64,000 bases of DNA from positions 1,003,754-1,067,753 of the forward strand of contig NW_004624783.1 in assembly GCF_000247695.1 (NCBI RefSeq), given 5' to 3'. Position numbers and translations under genes: made by a program. Numbering within the stretch: position 1 is the stretch's first letter; every line of letters starts with the position of its first letter. The DNA comes from Heterocephalus glaber (taxonomy: Eukaryota; Chordata; Mammalia; Rodentia; Bathyergidae). Of the stretch, positions 14,532 through 25,725 are shown piece by piece. The notes beneath the pieces are model-generated. The model was not told where the DNA came from. It saw only the letters and a list, made by a program, of their open reading frames with translations, and made no database searches.

Positions 14532-14566
<35 letters not shown>
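14530..14566. repeat. (CA)n microsatellite
   Basis: About 18 CA dinucleotides (acacac...). Confidence 0.97.
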
Positions 14567-14570
<4 letters not shown>

Positions 14571-14599
14571 TGTTCTGCAAAACAACCTAATGTGTAAGC

Positions 14600-15800
14600 A
14601 TCTCACTGAAACTCCAGGAAGGAGTCTTCTACTTTCTTAGGAATTGGCTTCTAAACAACCAAACCAGTAAATTAATAGCAACCTAATGAATTAGAATTTT
14701 AAGTGATTTCACACTATAGGAAGTCCCCCAAACTCAGCTCAGGGCTGGCTTGATGTTTCAGGAATATAATCAAGGCCCAGGCTCTTTTCTGTCTTCTTCT
14801 GTGCTTCATGCAGCGCTGGATTCCAATTCTAGGTGCAACACTGCCCCATGAGCCGCCCCCCCCTCGCCAAGCTCAGGTTGGCCTTTCAGGGAGGAAAGGA
14901 ACACAGAAAGGAGAGTCTTTGTCTTTCGTTAGCCAGAGCTGTCATATAGCTGTTCTGATGGGGATGCTGAGTGTTTAGCCCTCAGAGCTTCTCTAGAATC
15001 AGGCAAGGTAAGAGGCCTCAGAAACAGAGGTTGAGTCAGCATATTAGCATGCTAAAGATAACACAGAGAAATTAGCGGTGCTGTAGCCATCACTGTATAT
15101 TTACACAATTAAGTACCATAAATATTGTTTTTATTTAGACTTCTGTCTTTATTTTATTTACTGTGATTTCTATAGTTTGTCTTCCAGTAACCCCTCAACT
15201 TAATTTTCTTCATACGTTAAGATGTCTACACTTATATATTTAACACTAGGACAGGTGAAGAGCCTAAGTCTTGTGTTTGATAGAGAAACAAGTCTAGACA
15301 GAAGTGGAGAGCCACTGTTATCAGATCAAGAATGGTTTTTTTCCACATTCTGCATGCCCTTTTGAAATCTAGGGAGACTCAACTTTCACTCAGCTGAAAA
15401 TTTCAAAGGTCCTCTGAGGACCAGCAGGTGGCAGTGCAGACTAAGAAGTGACTGAGGAGTCAGGTTTGCTGTGTAACTATTCCATCCATTTAATTAACAA
15501 GTCTAATGTTTAAGCGTGCATGCCTTACCCAAGTCCTTGAGCCACCAAATCATCGTGGCTTCAACCTCATTCCCAGAAATGAGTGAGCCATTATTTATTT
15601 GGCTTACTGACATTCAAATTCTTCTTAGATGGGAGGCTGCTCACTGAAAATAGGACTGTGTTGCTGTCTAACCTAACAGCACTCAAGGCATTTTCAGTCT
15701 ATTTTAGGAAATAAAGAGATCACACTGTGACTCTGTATTTGTTTCCAAAGTTCTGGATTGTTGTGAAGCTTCCAAGGTTTGATGTGCATGAGGGAGAAAA
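14600..15800. other. Stretch with no gene or clear repeat recognised
   Basis: The sequence looks unique and intergenic or intronic. A C-run with 'gccgcccccccctcgcc' occurs near 14855. Short ORFs have no protein-like composition. Confidence 0.4.
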
Positions 15801-15808
15801 GTCTAAAC

Positions 15809-15905
15809 AGAAGATCTAGGGCCAGGGATTTAGCTCAGTGGTGTCTTGCCTGCCTCACAAGCACAAGGTCCCAAGTTCGATCCCCAGTACCAAAAAGAAG
15901 ATCTA
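15809..15905 (+). mobile_element. ID-like SINE with 10-bp TSD
   Basis: The element 15819-15895 ('ggccagggatttagctcagt ... tcgatccccagtaccaaaa') is flanked by perfect copies of agaagatcta at 15809-15818 and 15896-15905. Confidence 0.93.
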
Positions 15906-16339
15906 TTTTTTAAGGCTGAGGCTCTGAGGACTGGAATTCTATTCTTTTCTTCTCTAGAAATGCTGAGTCTTAAAAAATTAAGTAAACATATATGAGTAGC
16001 AAAGTAGCATTTTAAAAGACGAATATAGTGACATGTTAAATATAATGACATGCATCCATTTTTCTGAGTTAACTGAGACTTTGACACATGAAAAGATATT
16101 TAATCAGCATAACAGCACTAAGTGAAAGGCAACATTGGGTTCTCTCTTGGTCCAGGGATGCCAGTTGATTTTAGTGGAATTCAAACTTCAGTGGCTTGGA
16201 ACTAATATCCTGCACTTCCGTGTTAAGAAGGCTTCTGAGGCTATTTCCAGATTTGATGAGAAACATGAGTGATATTCTGCCCTAAACAAGAGATGAGGAA
16301 TGGTGATATTTCTCAAGTGTTTACACATTTCCTCTTTAT

Positions 16340-16475
16340 TACTCCTATTTGATCCCATCTATACTCACTGTTTTCAGGGATTTGTTTTATATAAAGCACC
16401 ACACTGATGAGTACAGAAGATATAAATACAAAAAAGAAACGGAATGGCCTGTGCTTTCAGGAAATGATAACACAG
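16340..16475 (+). mobile_element. L2 3'-end-like fragment
   Basis: The text 'gtacagaagatataaatacaaaa ... gtgctttcaggaaatgataac' follows the L2 3' end pattern (a line about a dated list of 'cactggggatacaaag ... ccctcaaggagctcac'). Diverged. Confidence 0.45.
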
Positions 16476-17127
16476 TAGGGAAGAATTAAGATCTATGGAA
16501 TTTGAGCTAGAATGATTACATGCCATAAAGCTGTAAAACTGAAGCATTATGAAGATTAATCAAAGCAAACCACGAGTTTTCCTTGAGGAGGACAAAGCCC
16601 ACAGCCCAGACAAGATACAATTTGGTGCCTAGACGTGGAGAATAACTGAGATTTTCATAGGCATAAATCACGCAGGATTTCAGAAACAATTGAGTCATGT
16701 AAACTGAAATGAGAAGAGAATCAGCTTAGGAAACTAGGACGTGTGAAGGTGAATGGATTCAAGAGGGGTGAAACAGTACTGAAAGTGGTTCATGTCACTT
16801 TATGAGGAACTTTGTCCTCTGGAAAAATGCATGATTAATATATTATCAGCATATTTGTTCATCAAACAGTCCAGTGATATCTACATGCCTTTGTGGAATA
16901 TAACACAGTACTTAAATTCAAATGTTTCGGCATCACTTGATCTTTTACTATTGAGTGTGGAGGGAAATTAGGAGGCTACAAGATGTGTATCAGCAGAGTA
17001 CCCAGATCTTTCTGTAAACTCTTCAGTGCTTGGGAAGGGTGCTAGTCTCTATCTGTGAGAAGACCACTGGATGAGACATTGGTGGGTAGACTTCCACAAT
17101 AGGGAGGACACACACATTGGAAAACTT

Positions 17128-17320
17128 ATTCCTTTGTTTGGTACTGGAGGTTGAACCCAGGGATTTCTCACATAGCTGCCTCCCCAGCTCTTTCCAATTT
17201 TTTACTGTGAGACAGAGTCTTGCTAAGTTGCTCAGGCTGAGCTTCAACTTGCAATCCTCCTGCATCAGCCTCCCAGAATGTTAGAATTACAGGCCTGTGC
17301 CACCATGCTTGGCTGGCAAA
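17128..17320 (-). mobile_element. Composite ID + 7SL/B1-like SINE
   Basis: Reversed copy of the same dimer family as 13735-13990. It has 'ggtactggaggttgaaccca', 'gagacagagtcttgctaagt', 'caatcctcctgcatcagcct' and 'ttacaggcctgtgccaccat'. The TSD was not resolved. Confidence 0.85.
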
Positions 17321-17329
17321 ATTGTTCTC

Positions 17330-18830
17330 CATGATTCTTTTATTAAAGCCTTAACCACTGATCTTTGGAAGTGGGTTTTCTGCTTCTCAGAAGAGCTGAT
17401 ATGGGAGGGAATATCATCTCTTGCAATGGAAGGCCATGAACCCTAAAGAAGTAACCTAGAGTTGGTTCCAGAATTCCAGAGAATTTGTGACAAATGTGAA
17501 GACTGATTTGGAGGAATAAAAGGTCAGTGACTTGGAGAAGTGAAAAATTGTAATGACAATGCCAAAAATATAGGCATCAGAAAGAGGACACTATGGGATT
17601 TGCAGAAGAATTTGGCAATGAAGTTCACAGTGCCTAAACACACAAAAGTGTCGCCAGCAGTTGGGAGTGCACACAGAGGACTGTGAAAGTGATAGGGAAA
17701 GACTTACAGATTTAGAAATTAAACTGATAGAGTTGGTAATTGAAATACAGTTTGTGAGAATAAGTTTGAGAAGAAAAGAGGCTGATAGCATGATTTTGGA
17801 GAAAACCCCTGTGAATCAAAAAAAAAAAAAAAGTGGTAGAAACCAGCAAAACAGAGAGTGAAAGGTAAAAGACAAATCAGGAGAGTGCAGTGCTCACAGG
17901 AAAAAGGGAAGGGGGGTTTTAAATGAAACGACTGGTCAACCTTATGAAAAGCTTCAGAAAGTTTAGGAATGGGCCTACGGAACAAGATATTTTGGCAGTT
18001 CAGGTATTTGAGTGTTTGGATTAGTTTTGTTGCTGACTTTCTACAAAAGTCAAATGTAAGCGTACTTTGGTAGTGAAAAGGGTTCAGTGGTGGGAAATAA
18101 TTTTAAGGAGGAGAAGAAATAGGGCTTCCAATAAAGTTGGTGAGCAAGGCAAACAAAAAGGGAGCAATGCAGTGTGTGGAAAACACACAGCAGTATAACC
18201 AGACCTCCACCGAATCTCCTCTTTACCTTTTCTTTCTGAAAAATTTAACTTATCTCAGTCTCAATTTATTAATCAACAATAAGTCTTCTCACACAGGTCC
18301 TCTTACAAGAATTAAATATAATTAACTTGGTAGGTACTCAAAAATATGAAATGTATTTTAAAATCTATTGTGCTAGTGTTCTACAATTTCAAATTTTTAG
18401 CTGATTGGATTAGACATATTTGTCTATATTGTTATATCTTTCAGTACCTTACCATTGTGTTTTAAAGTTTAAACTCTTCCTTTAAGCAGTGAGTCATAAG
18501 AGATACTGCTAAAAGGTAATGACCATAAATGAATTGTTTCCATAGTGGCTGATTTCCAGATGAAGTGTTTCTATAAGCTCAGGTCAGCTGAACATCTGAT
18601 TTAGGTGTATAAAACAAAGCATGCCATGGACAATTCAGAAAATTCCGAGAGAATCCCAGTTGAACCATGTGTGCCTGGGAGGAGAGTATTCTATAGTTAT
18701 CAGCATCTTTTAGTTCCTAGAAGCAGCTTTTCATGTCCTTTACCTGTAACAAAAAGGCAATGAATACTCATAATTATCCAAGACCAGTCTTAAAAACTAC
18801 TCATCACCAACCATCTCACTTTTCTCTATG
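17330..18830. other. Stretch with no gene recognised
   Basis: AT-rich, apparently unique sequence. A run of A at 17818-17832 is the only simple repeat of note. Confidence 0.4.
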
Positions 18831-18834
18831 ATAC

Positions 18835-20699
18835 CATAGAACTTTCTTTCTCTTTCTCTTTTTCTTTTCTTTTTTTTTTCGCTTAAATTCTCGTATTGGT
18901 ACATTTTAGGTATACAATATGTTTACATTTATCATTGGGTGCTTGTACCTGTACATGATGTATCTTGGTTCTTATTTTTTCCCCATTACCTGTGCACCCT
19001 TCACCCCCTCCACCCTTCCCTATTTACATAGACTTTGTTTCCATTTTTTGCTCTTCTCATAATTTTTCCTTTCCTGTCTTTCCTTTCCCCTTCCCCTCCC
19101 ACTTCCCCTAATAAGAAGAAATTCTTCTGAATTCAAATTATCAATTATTCATTTTAATCATTTCAATCCTTATTTAAACTTTCAGTTTCTCACACCAGAG
19201 AAACTATTCGGTATTTATACATGTGTCCTATTTATTTCACTTACGAGTATGGCCTCAATATGCATCCATTTAGCTATAAATGTCTCTAATTTTTCATTCT
19301 TTATGGCTGAGTAGTACTCCATTTTATAAAAAAACCCACATCTTCACCCAGTTTCCAGTTGATGGGCACTTAGGCTGTTTTCAAGCTTTAGCTATTATGA
19401 ACTGTGCTGCTATAAACATGGGTGCACACATATCTCTGTGGTATGATTCTTTTAATTCTTTGGGGAACATACCCAGCAGGGGAATACCTGGGTCAAATGG
19501 GACCTCTAGTCCTAGTTCTTTGAGGTATCTCCATACTGATTTCCACAGTGGTTGTACCAGGTTACACTCCACCAATGGAGAAGGGTTCCTTTCTCCCCAT
19601 ACCTGTGCCAGCATTTGTTATTGGTTGATTTCTTGATAGCAGCCATTCTTTCTGGGGTGAAGTAGAGTCTCAGTGTTGTTTTCATCTGCATCTCTCAAAT
19701 GACCAGTAAGGTTGAACATTTTTTCATGTTTATTTGCTGCTTTTACTTCTTTGTCTGAGAAATGTCTGCTCATTTCAGATGTCCATTTTTGGATTGGAAC
19801 TTTGAATTTAGGGGGTCTGATTTTTTTCAGTTCTTTATATATTCTATATAGTAGTCCTTTGTCTGAGGTACAGCTGCTAAAATTTTTTTCCCCACATTGT
19901 AGATTGTCTCTTAGCTCTGCTGGTGGTTTCTCTTGCAGTGCAGGAGCTTTTCAATAAGATGAGATCCCAGTTGTTGATTCTTTGTGCTAGTTCCCATGCT
20001 ACTGAGATTTTGTTCATAAAGTCTTTTCCTATATCAATGTCCTCAAGAGTTCTACCTAGCCTCTGTTCCAGCCGGTTCAGTGTTTCTGTTTTTATATTTA
20101 GATCTTTAATCCACTTTGATCTTAGTTTAGTGCATGGTGATAGATATGGCTCTACTTTTAATCTTAGGCAGGTTGAAATTGAGTTTTTCCAACACCATTT
20201 ATTAAATAGGCTATCTTTCCTTCAATGAGTGTGGTTTGCTCCTTTGTCAAAGATGAAGTGGCTGAGTATGTCTGGAGCTGATTCTGCATCTTCTGATTTA
20301 CTTCATTGATCCTTGGGTCTGTTTCTTTGCCAGTACCATGCTGTTTTTATGACAGTAGCTTTGTAGTATAGTTTCAAGTTGGGGATTGTGATACCCCCTG
20401 CCATGTCTCTGTTGCTTAGAATTGCTTTTGCTATTCTAGGTCTCTTCTGGTTCCAAATGAATTTTTGGATTGTTTTCTCTAGTTCTGTGAAGTATATTGT
20501 TGGAATTTTAATTGGCATTGCATTAAATCTATATAGTAGTTTTGGAAGTATGGCCATTTTCACTATGATTCTTCCTACCCAGGAGCAAGGGATGTCTTTC
20601 CATTTTCTTATATCCTCTTCTATCTCTTTTTTCAGAGTTCCGTAGTTTTTAGTGTAGAGGTCTTTTGCTTCCTTTGTTAGATTGATCATAGAACTTTCT
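18835..20699 (-). mobile_element. 5'-truncated L1 with 13-bp TSD
   Basis: A minus-strand L1 3' end. The A-rich tail is seen as T-rich 18848-18881, followed by the 3'UTR (to about 19250) and the ORF2 C-terminal region (about 19260-20686). Typical ORF2 text: [51 protein letters not shown], and downstream PLWKSVWRYLKELGLEVPF. The TSD catagaactttct is perfect at 18835-18847 and 20687-20699. A Trp codon is TGA at 20303-20305, so the copy is dead. The first 17 or so residues of the reading frame that starts at 20737 come from flanking DNA, not L1. Confidence 0.95.
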
Positions 20700-20759
20700 C
20701 TTGTCTCAGCTAGCTTTGCTGTGTTTACTGGGAACAATTTCAGTATTAAACTTGGAAGC

Positions 20760-21850
20760 TAAGTCATCAAAGTTTCACTAACCCCCAACCCCCAGCCCTA
20801 GAGAAAATTTACTTCTCTCCTTTGACAGACATTCAATAAATCAAGATAATAGTCCAATCGAATCTTTTCAGTTGGAAATGGATCAAAGAGAATATAATTG
20901 ATCCAGTGAGGCTGGTAGCAAATGGGAAAACAAATTCAACCATGTAGATGAATAAGTGGCTTCCATTTATCTTAGGAAAAAGGATTTGGATGGAAACTCT
21001 AGACTTAAAAAAAGTGTTATCAACCATTCCTATCCTTTCTGTCTATCCTGAGTGGAAACTGGAAATCATCTCAATGGGAGTGCTTTTCTTATTTCAGAAA
21101 CTGAGTGGATAATATAACCACGATAATGCTGACCTGGCATGTGGTGAGAAGAGTGTTAGCATTCTTTGAGTATCCATAATGAGAGTATAGTTCTATACTT
21201 ATGAAGTTAGTATTAAAAATACATTGGGAGAGATAGGCACACCATGGCTCCCAGGCAGCAGAAGTCTTTGAGTAGGTGAGCCACAGCTCCGAGCCCAGAG
21301 AAACTGGGGCCTATAGGGACAGCCAGATCCGTAACACATGGCATATGTTACTGAGCCCTTGCTATACAGACTATGCTGCACTGGGTATTAGTATTATCCT
21401 CACTTTATAGTGGAGGATGCTACACAGTTAAACTCCCAGAATAAACACAATATGGAGCTAGGATTTAATTATAAGTTTTATTGTCATGGTGGTGGTAGTG
21501 GTGGTTTTAATTCCAAAGACTCAATTCTTAACCAGTAGCTATAGTGTATCCTGGAATTACAGAAACTAGGTTGATAACACAGGTGTTTGCCTACTGATGA
21601 GCCCCTATCATGTGGTTACTCATATTAACAAATTAACTTATTGGATCCATGGAGAGGAGAAGGTTATTTTTAAAAAGCTATTACCTGAAAAATCATGAAA
21701 CAATTTGAAAAGGATGGTATACTATTCACTTTGACTATATATTCAGGGCTGAACAGTGACAAACTTTGAGGGATTTCTAACTTTTAAAAATTAATTCCAG
21801 AATTTCAAAGAAGAAAAAGATGACTCTCACATAAGAATATCCTTTAAATC
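20760..21850. other. Stretch with no gene recognised
   Basis: Apparently unique sequence downstream of the minus-strand gene's terminal exon. A GGT-rich run lies near 21488-21505. I see no supported coding feature. Confidence 0.4.
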
Positions 21851-23529
21851 ATATTTTTATTTGCTGTAAGAATATAATCTGCATTTCTATACAATCTATC
21901 ATGCAAACACTTGGTAGTAATTTTACAAGCAGTGCAGAATTTCAACGTCTGTACATTTGCTCAACTAAAATATTAGCAAATGTTGAAAAATAACATCTTA
22001 GGAGAAAGGAATACCAAAGGAACTTTCTTCCCCCGAAACATGGCTTCTAACATCAAGAACCCCAATCAAGAAAGCAAAACCAGGCTGAAGTCAGACTTAA
22101 GGCTAGAGGTGTTGAGAAACAGATAAAAACCACCAAGGAAGTCCCCTCATTGGGTAGCTAAATGACTCTGTGCAACCAGCACTATAACATCTGTGTACAA
22201 TCAGGTAGGAGTCACCTGTTCAATTATCCTAATCTAGGTGACTAGAAACTACTAGCCTGCAGAAAGATGTCCCTGCCCAGACACAAGGCAGGGAGCTAAG
22301 AATTGAAATAAAAATCATAGTGATTTTCTGTTTGTGCAGCAATTATATTTCGCTGCCACACCATCATAATGCATATTTTAAGTGAACTGCTTAACAGCAC
22401 AGTTGTCACTAAACTGGAGGTGGCTCAACTGGGATTAACTGCAGTTTACTGGAAATAAACTATGGATAATGAGAGAAGACACCAAATCTTATACAGTTAA
22501 GTCCCAAAGGTGGTGGCCATCAGGACAGCTCCTTCATTGTGGGACTTTCCTGGAGAGTTTGTCCTGACTATGGGATGCTTTTAGCTACTTCTGTTGTACA
22601 CCTATTACTTTCCAGGTTATGGCATTAGACCAAAGGCCTTCAACTAGTTATACAATAAGGATACAGATCAAACCTGAAAGCTATCTCTAGCCTTGGGCTT
22701 TTTCTTGCCATTTCTGTGAGTTTAGTCCTAAAGTAAAAGCTCTGGAGAGAGACACAGAAAAGCTAAAAGTGCCACTATAAGCGAGGTGAGTTATAAAGAC
22801 TTTTATTCCATCAACAGTAACTGGTATCCTAAAGGGTTTCAGATATGTGGCTTATTGAGAAGATCATATGTAAAGGAATATCTAGACTTACAGAGAAAAT
22901 CCTGGAAATAAGGGATTAAAACTAGATTCATCATTTTATAACCTCCTGCCCTAGGATCCCAGAACCAAACCAACATGCCCTGTGGTGAGTCTCAAACCTG
23001 AAGTCTTTAAAACATGGGTAGCCCATTGATTTCTAGCATCTTCTGCTGTGGCAGAAATAAAAATTAGAAGAAAACAAAGCCAAATACATCTCCTGAAATC
23101 CTTAGAAATACACTAAGGCTATTGGGCATGACACTTGATTAGAAGTCAAAAAGTCTTTCTTTTTTAAAACTGAGAATTACTTTGTAAGCCTGAACTCTGA
23201 AATATCCATGAAGGCAACAATTCATAGTTCTCTTTTTCCTCTAAGATTGTTACATTCAGAACCAGAACTTTTGAATTCATTTGCTTTGAAAGCAACATAT
23301 TTACTTGAATTTGAAGTGTATTTAAATTCTAAATGAGTATATGTAAATTGGAAAAGATGTTTTTAAAGTAAATTTTTTAAATATGGTGATTATTAAACCA
23401 GTGTTGCTACTGGGGTGTCAACTCAGAGATTTAAAAAAATGCGAACCGGGGTGTGTTGGGGGGGTTGTTTCTTCTGAACAGACTGTCTCATTTTAATTTT
23501 GGTTCAACCTAAACTTTGAAAGACCTGTA
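21851..23529 (-). other. Possible extended 3'UTR of the minus-strand gene
   Basis: No repeat is recognised in this 1.7-kb tract after the terminal exon, and AATAAA-type signals on the minus strand occur near 22801 and 21857. It is compatible with alternative long 3'UTRs, but the sequence alone does not prove transcription. Confidence 0.25.
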
Positions 23530-23964
23530 TAATAAGCCACAGGAAGCAACTACTTTTATTAGTTTGTTGCTGGAATCCAGATGGACGTCCAACTCCAGTG
23601 ATTTGTAAGGCTGTAAGAGAAAAGGTGGGAGGAGGGGGATTATCACATACAGACTTCATTTTGGAGTCAAATATGATAGTATCACCCCCAAAGACCTCCA
23701 TGGTCTGGGAGGGGTGTCTTGCTGTAGCCACTGAGTGCTGACAGGCAGACAGGTGGACGGACCCTCCTTCACTCTTTCGCTTCTTCCCTTTGATCTATTT
23801 TCTGCTCCAGTTATGTGAGATGTTCTGAATCTTTTTCATTTTGATCCTCTGATCCAGCATCTTGTACCTTGCAGGATGCTCATCAGTTTTCTTTGGAACC
23901 AAAGGTGCATAGGAGCTAGATGCGTAAGCAGGGCGTTTAAAATGACGCAAAGGAGGCTTGATAA
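23530..23964 (-). CDS. Terminal exon of an unidentified minus-strand gene (coding part 23795-23964)
   Basis: The acceptor 'tctttctatggcttccag' (minus strand) is followed by an open frame of 55 codons ending in TAG at 23795-23797. Codon 1 is split, G|TT, with the preceding exon. The peptide is basic and Ser/Pro-containing (VIKPPLRHFKRPAYASSSY, then KKTDEHPARYKMLDQRIKMK and a C-terminal NISHNWSRK), which looks like a conserved protein end rather than chance. AATAAA at 23555-23560 suggests a 3' end near 23530. Other signals further down (for example 22801 and 21857) could give longer 3'UTRs. I do not recognise the protein and give no function. Confidence 0.7.
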
Positions 23965-24376
23965 CTGGAAGCCATAGAAAGAAAGAGAGAATCATTAGCC
24001 TCACCAATGACATGACATGACCTACATATTGTGGCCAATTTTCTTTGACTTGTTTTTTTTTTTTCCTCCAAGACAGAAAACAAACAGGGCTGGATTCTTA
24101 CTGGGAAGCTTATTGCATACATACAGAACAAATAATCAACTTGGTCACTGACTTAAAGATAAGAAATCCCTAGAGAACTCAGGGCATAAACAGTCTTTGA
24201 TGATGAATGGGTGGGTAAAGAAAGTGAAAGGGCATGGTGGGCACGTTGGGATCACTTTTGGGAACTACAAAGGAAACAAGGTGGGCAGTGCCATGCCACT
24301 GACAACATTTAGCATTATAAGTAAGCTTTTAGTGCTGGAAACTGACAGTTGTAAAGTGCTGATTAAAAATACATCA

Positions 24377-24450
24377 TTTAGCTCAGTGGTTCCAGCGCCT
24401 GCCTTGCAAGCGCAAGGTCCCGAGTTCGATCCACGGTACCAAAAAAAAAA
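24377..24450 (+). mobile_element. ID-like SINE, 5'-truncated
   Basis: Starts within the A box ('tttagctcagtggttcc') and keeps the B box and tail ('gagttcgatccacggtacc' plus A10). No TSD was resolved. Confidence 0.85.
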
Positions 24451-24721
24451 TTTGAGAAAATATTTTCAAAATACATATCAAGGTCTTATACTCAAAGTAT
24501 AAAAGGAATTCTTAAAACTCAACGAAAGAAGCCAATTTAAAAATGGACAAAAGATCTGAACAGACTTCTCACCAGAGAACATATATATGTCGAAAAAGAA
24601 CAGAGAAAGATGCTGAACAATTTTTATTACTAAGAAGTTGCAAGGTAAAATGACAATGATATTCTACTTTATATTCCTGTGCAAAAGTAAAATCCAGTGA
24701 CAATGGCAATTGCTGGCAAGG

Positions 24722-24949
24722 ATCTAGAGCAGTGATGGCGAACCTGTTAGAGACCTAATGCACAAACTGCCAACCTAAACCCACTTATTTATCAGCAATT
24801 CAACATGAATACTGAGGATTTAGTTTAGAAAAAACAACTGTTATCTGATGGTGAGTCGCTGGGGTGACTTGGCTCACATTCGGACAGAGAGGGCTCCGCA
24901 TGACCACTTGCAGCATACATCCCATAAGTTCACCACCACTGATCTTGAG
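24722..24949. mobile_element. Non-autonomous hAT transposon with 8-bp TSD
   Basis: The 212-bp element 24730-24941 has terminal inverted repeats: left cagtgatggcgaacc and right (reverse complement) CAGTGGTGGTGAACT. The TSD is atctagag (24722-24729) against atcttgag (24942-24949), 7 of 8 matching. The left copy fits the hAT target consensus nTCTAGAn exactly. Interior text ('ccacttatttatcagcaa', 'tgaatactgaggatttagtt') resembles the OposCharlie-type family known from other tetrapods, by memory. There is no coding capacity. Confidence 0.92.
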
Positions 24950-25090
24950 CAAAAAGAAGACCCCATTTTTGCAAAATGGTACATCCACTTTGGAAAATAG
25001 TTTTTGACAGTTTCTTATGAAGCTAGACAATCTTACCATATGATGGAACAATAACCCAATGGATTGAAAAACCTTTGTGCACATAAAAAC

Positions 25091-25198
25091 TTGCATATGA
25101 ATTTTTTTTTTTTTGGTACCAGGGATTGAACTCAGGTCCTTACACTTGCGCAGCAGGCAGCGGCACCACTGAGCTAAATCCCCGGCCCTTGCATATGA
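25091..25198 (-). mobile_element. ID-like SINE with 10-bp TSD
   Basis: The reversed element 25101-25188 starts with a T run and 'ggtaccagggattgaactca'. It is flanked by ttgcatatga at 25091-25100 and 25189-25198. It interrupts the old L1M. Confidence 0.93.
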
Positions 25199-25356
25199 TT
25201 TTTTGTAGAAATTTTATTTGTAAGTACCCCAAACTAGAAACAACCAAGATGTTCTTCAGTAGGTTAATGGATAAATTGTAGTACACCCATACAATGGAAA
25301 CTTATTCAATGATAAAAAGAAAATTAAATGATCAAACCAAAGAGATAGATGAATCC

Positions 25357-25625
25357 TAAATACATACTTTATTTTATTTTATTTTCTTATTTATATATTA
25401 ATTGGTACATTTTAGGTATACAATACATTTATATTTATCATTGGGTGCTTGTACCTGTGCATGATGTATCTTGGTTCTTATTTATTCCCCATTACCTGTG
25501 CGCCCTTCATCCGCTCCACCCTTCCTTATTTACATAGACTTTGTTTCCATTTTTTTCTTTTCTCATAATTTTTCCTTTCTTTTTTTCCCTTTCCCCTTCC
25601 CCTCCCGCCCTAAATACATATTTTA
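25357..25625 (-). mobile_element. Very short L1 3' end (3'UTR only) with TSD
   Basis: 25372-25610 is nearly identical in text to the 3'UTR of the L1 at 18848-19100 ('ggtacattttaggtataca', 'gcatgatgtatcttggttct'). It is flanked by taaatacatacttta (25357-25371) and taaatacatatttta (25611-25625), so it is a severely 5'-truncated insertion of the same L1 family. Confidence 0.93.
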
Positions 25626-25725
25626 TTTTTTTGGTACTGGGGATCGAACTCGGGACCTTGTGCTTGCAAGGCAGGTGGTGGAATCACTCACTGAGCTAAA
25701 TCCCTGGCCCTAAATACATATTTTA
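25611..25725 (-). mobile_element. ID-like SINE inserted at the right TSD of the L1 3' end
   Basis: The reversed SINE 25626-25710 ('ggtactggggatcgaactcg ... gagctaaatccctggccc') lies between two perfect copies of taaatacatatttta (25611-25625, 25711-25725). The left one is also the right TSD of the neighbouring L1 piece, giving three copies of the same 15-mer. Confidence 0.94.

Noticed and set aside
20693..20737. N-terminal residues of the reading frame that continues into L1
   Set aside because: They lie outside the TSD, in flanking DNA, so they are not part of the L1 protein.
24377..24450. tRNA gene (A and B boxes present)
   Set aside because: The sequence belongs to a repeated SINE with an A-rich tail and cannot fold as a normal tRNA. 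The same applies to the other ID copies.
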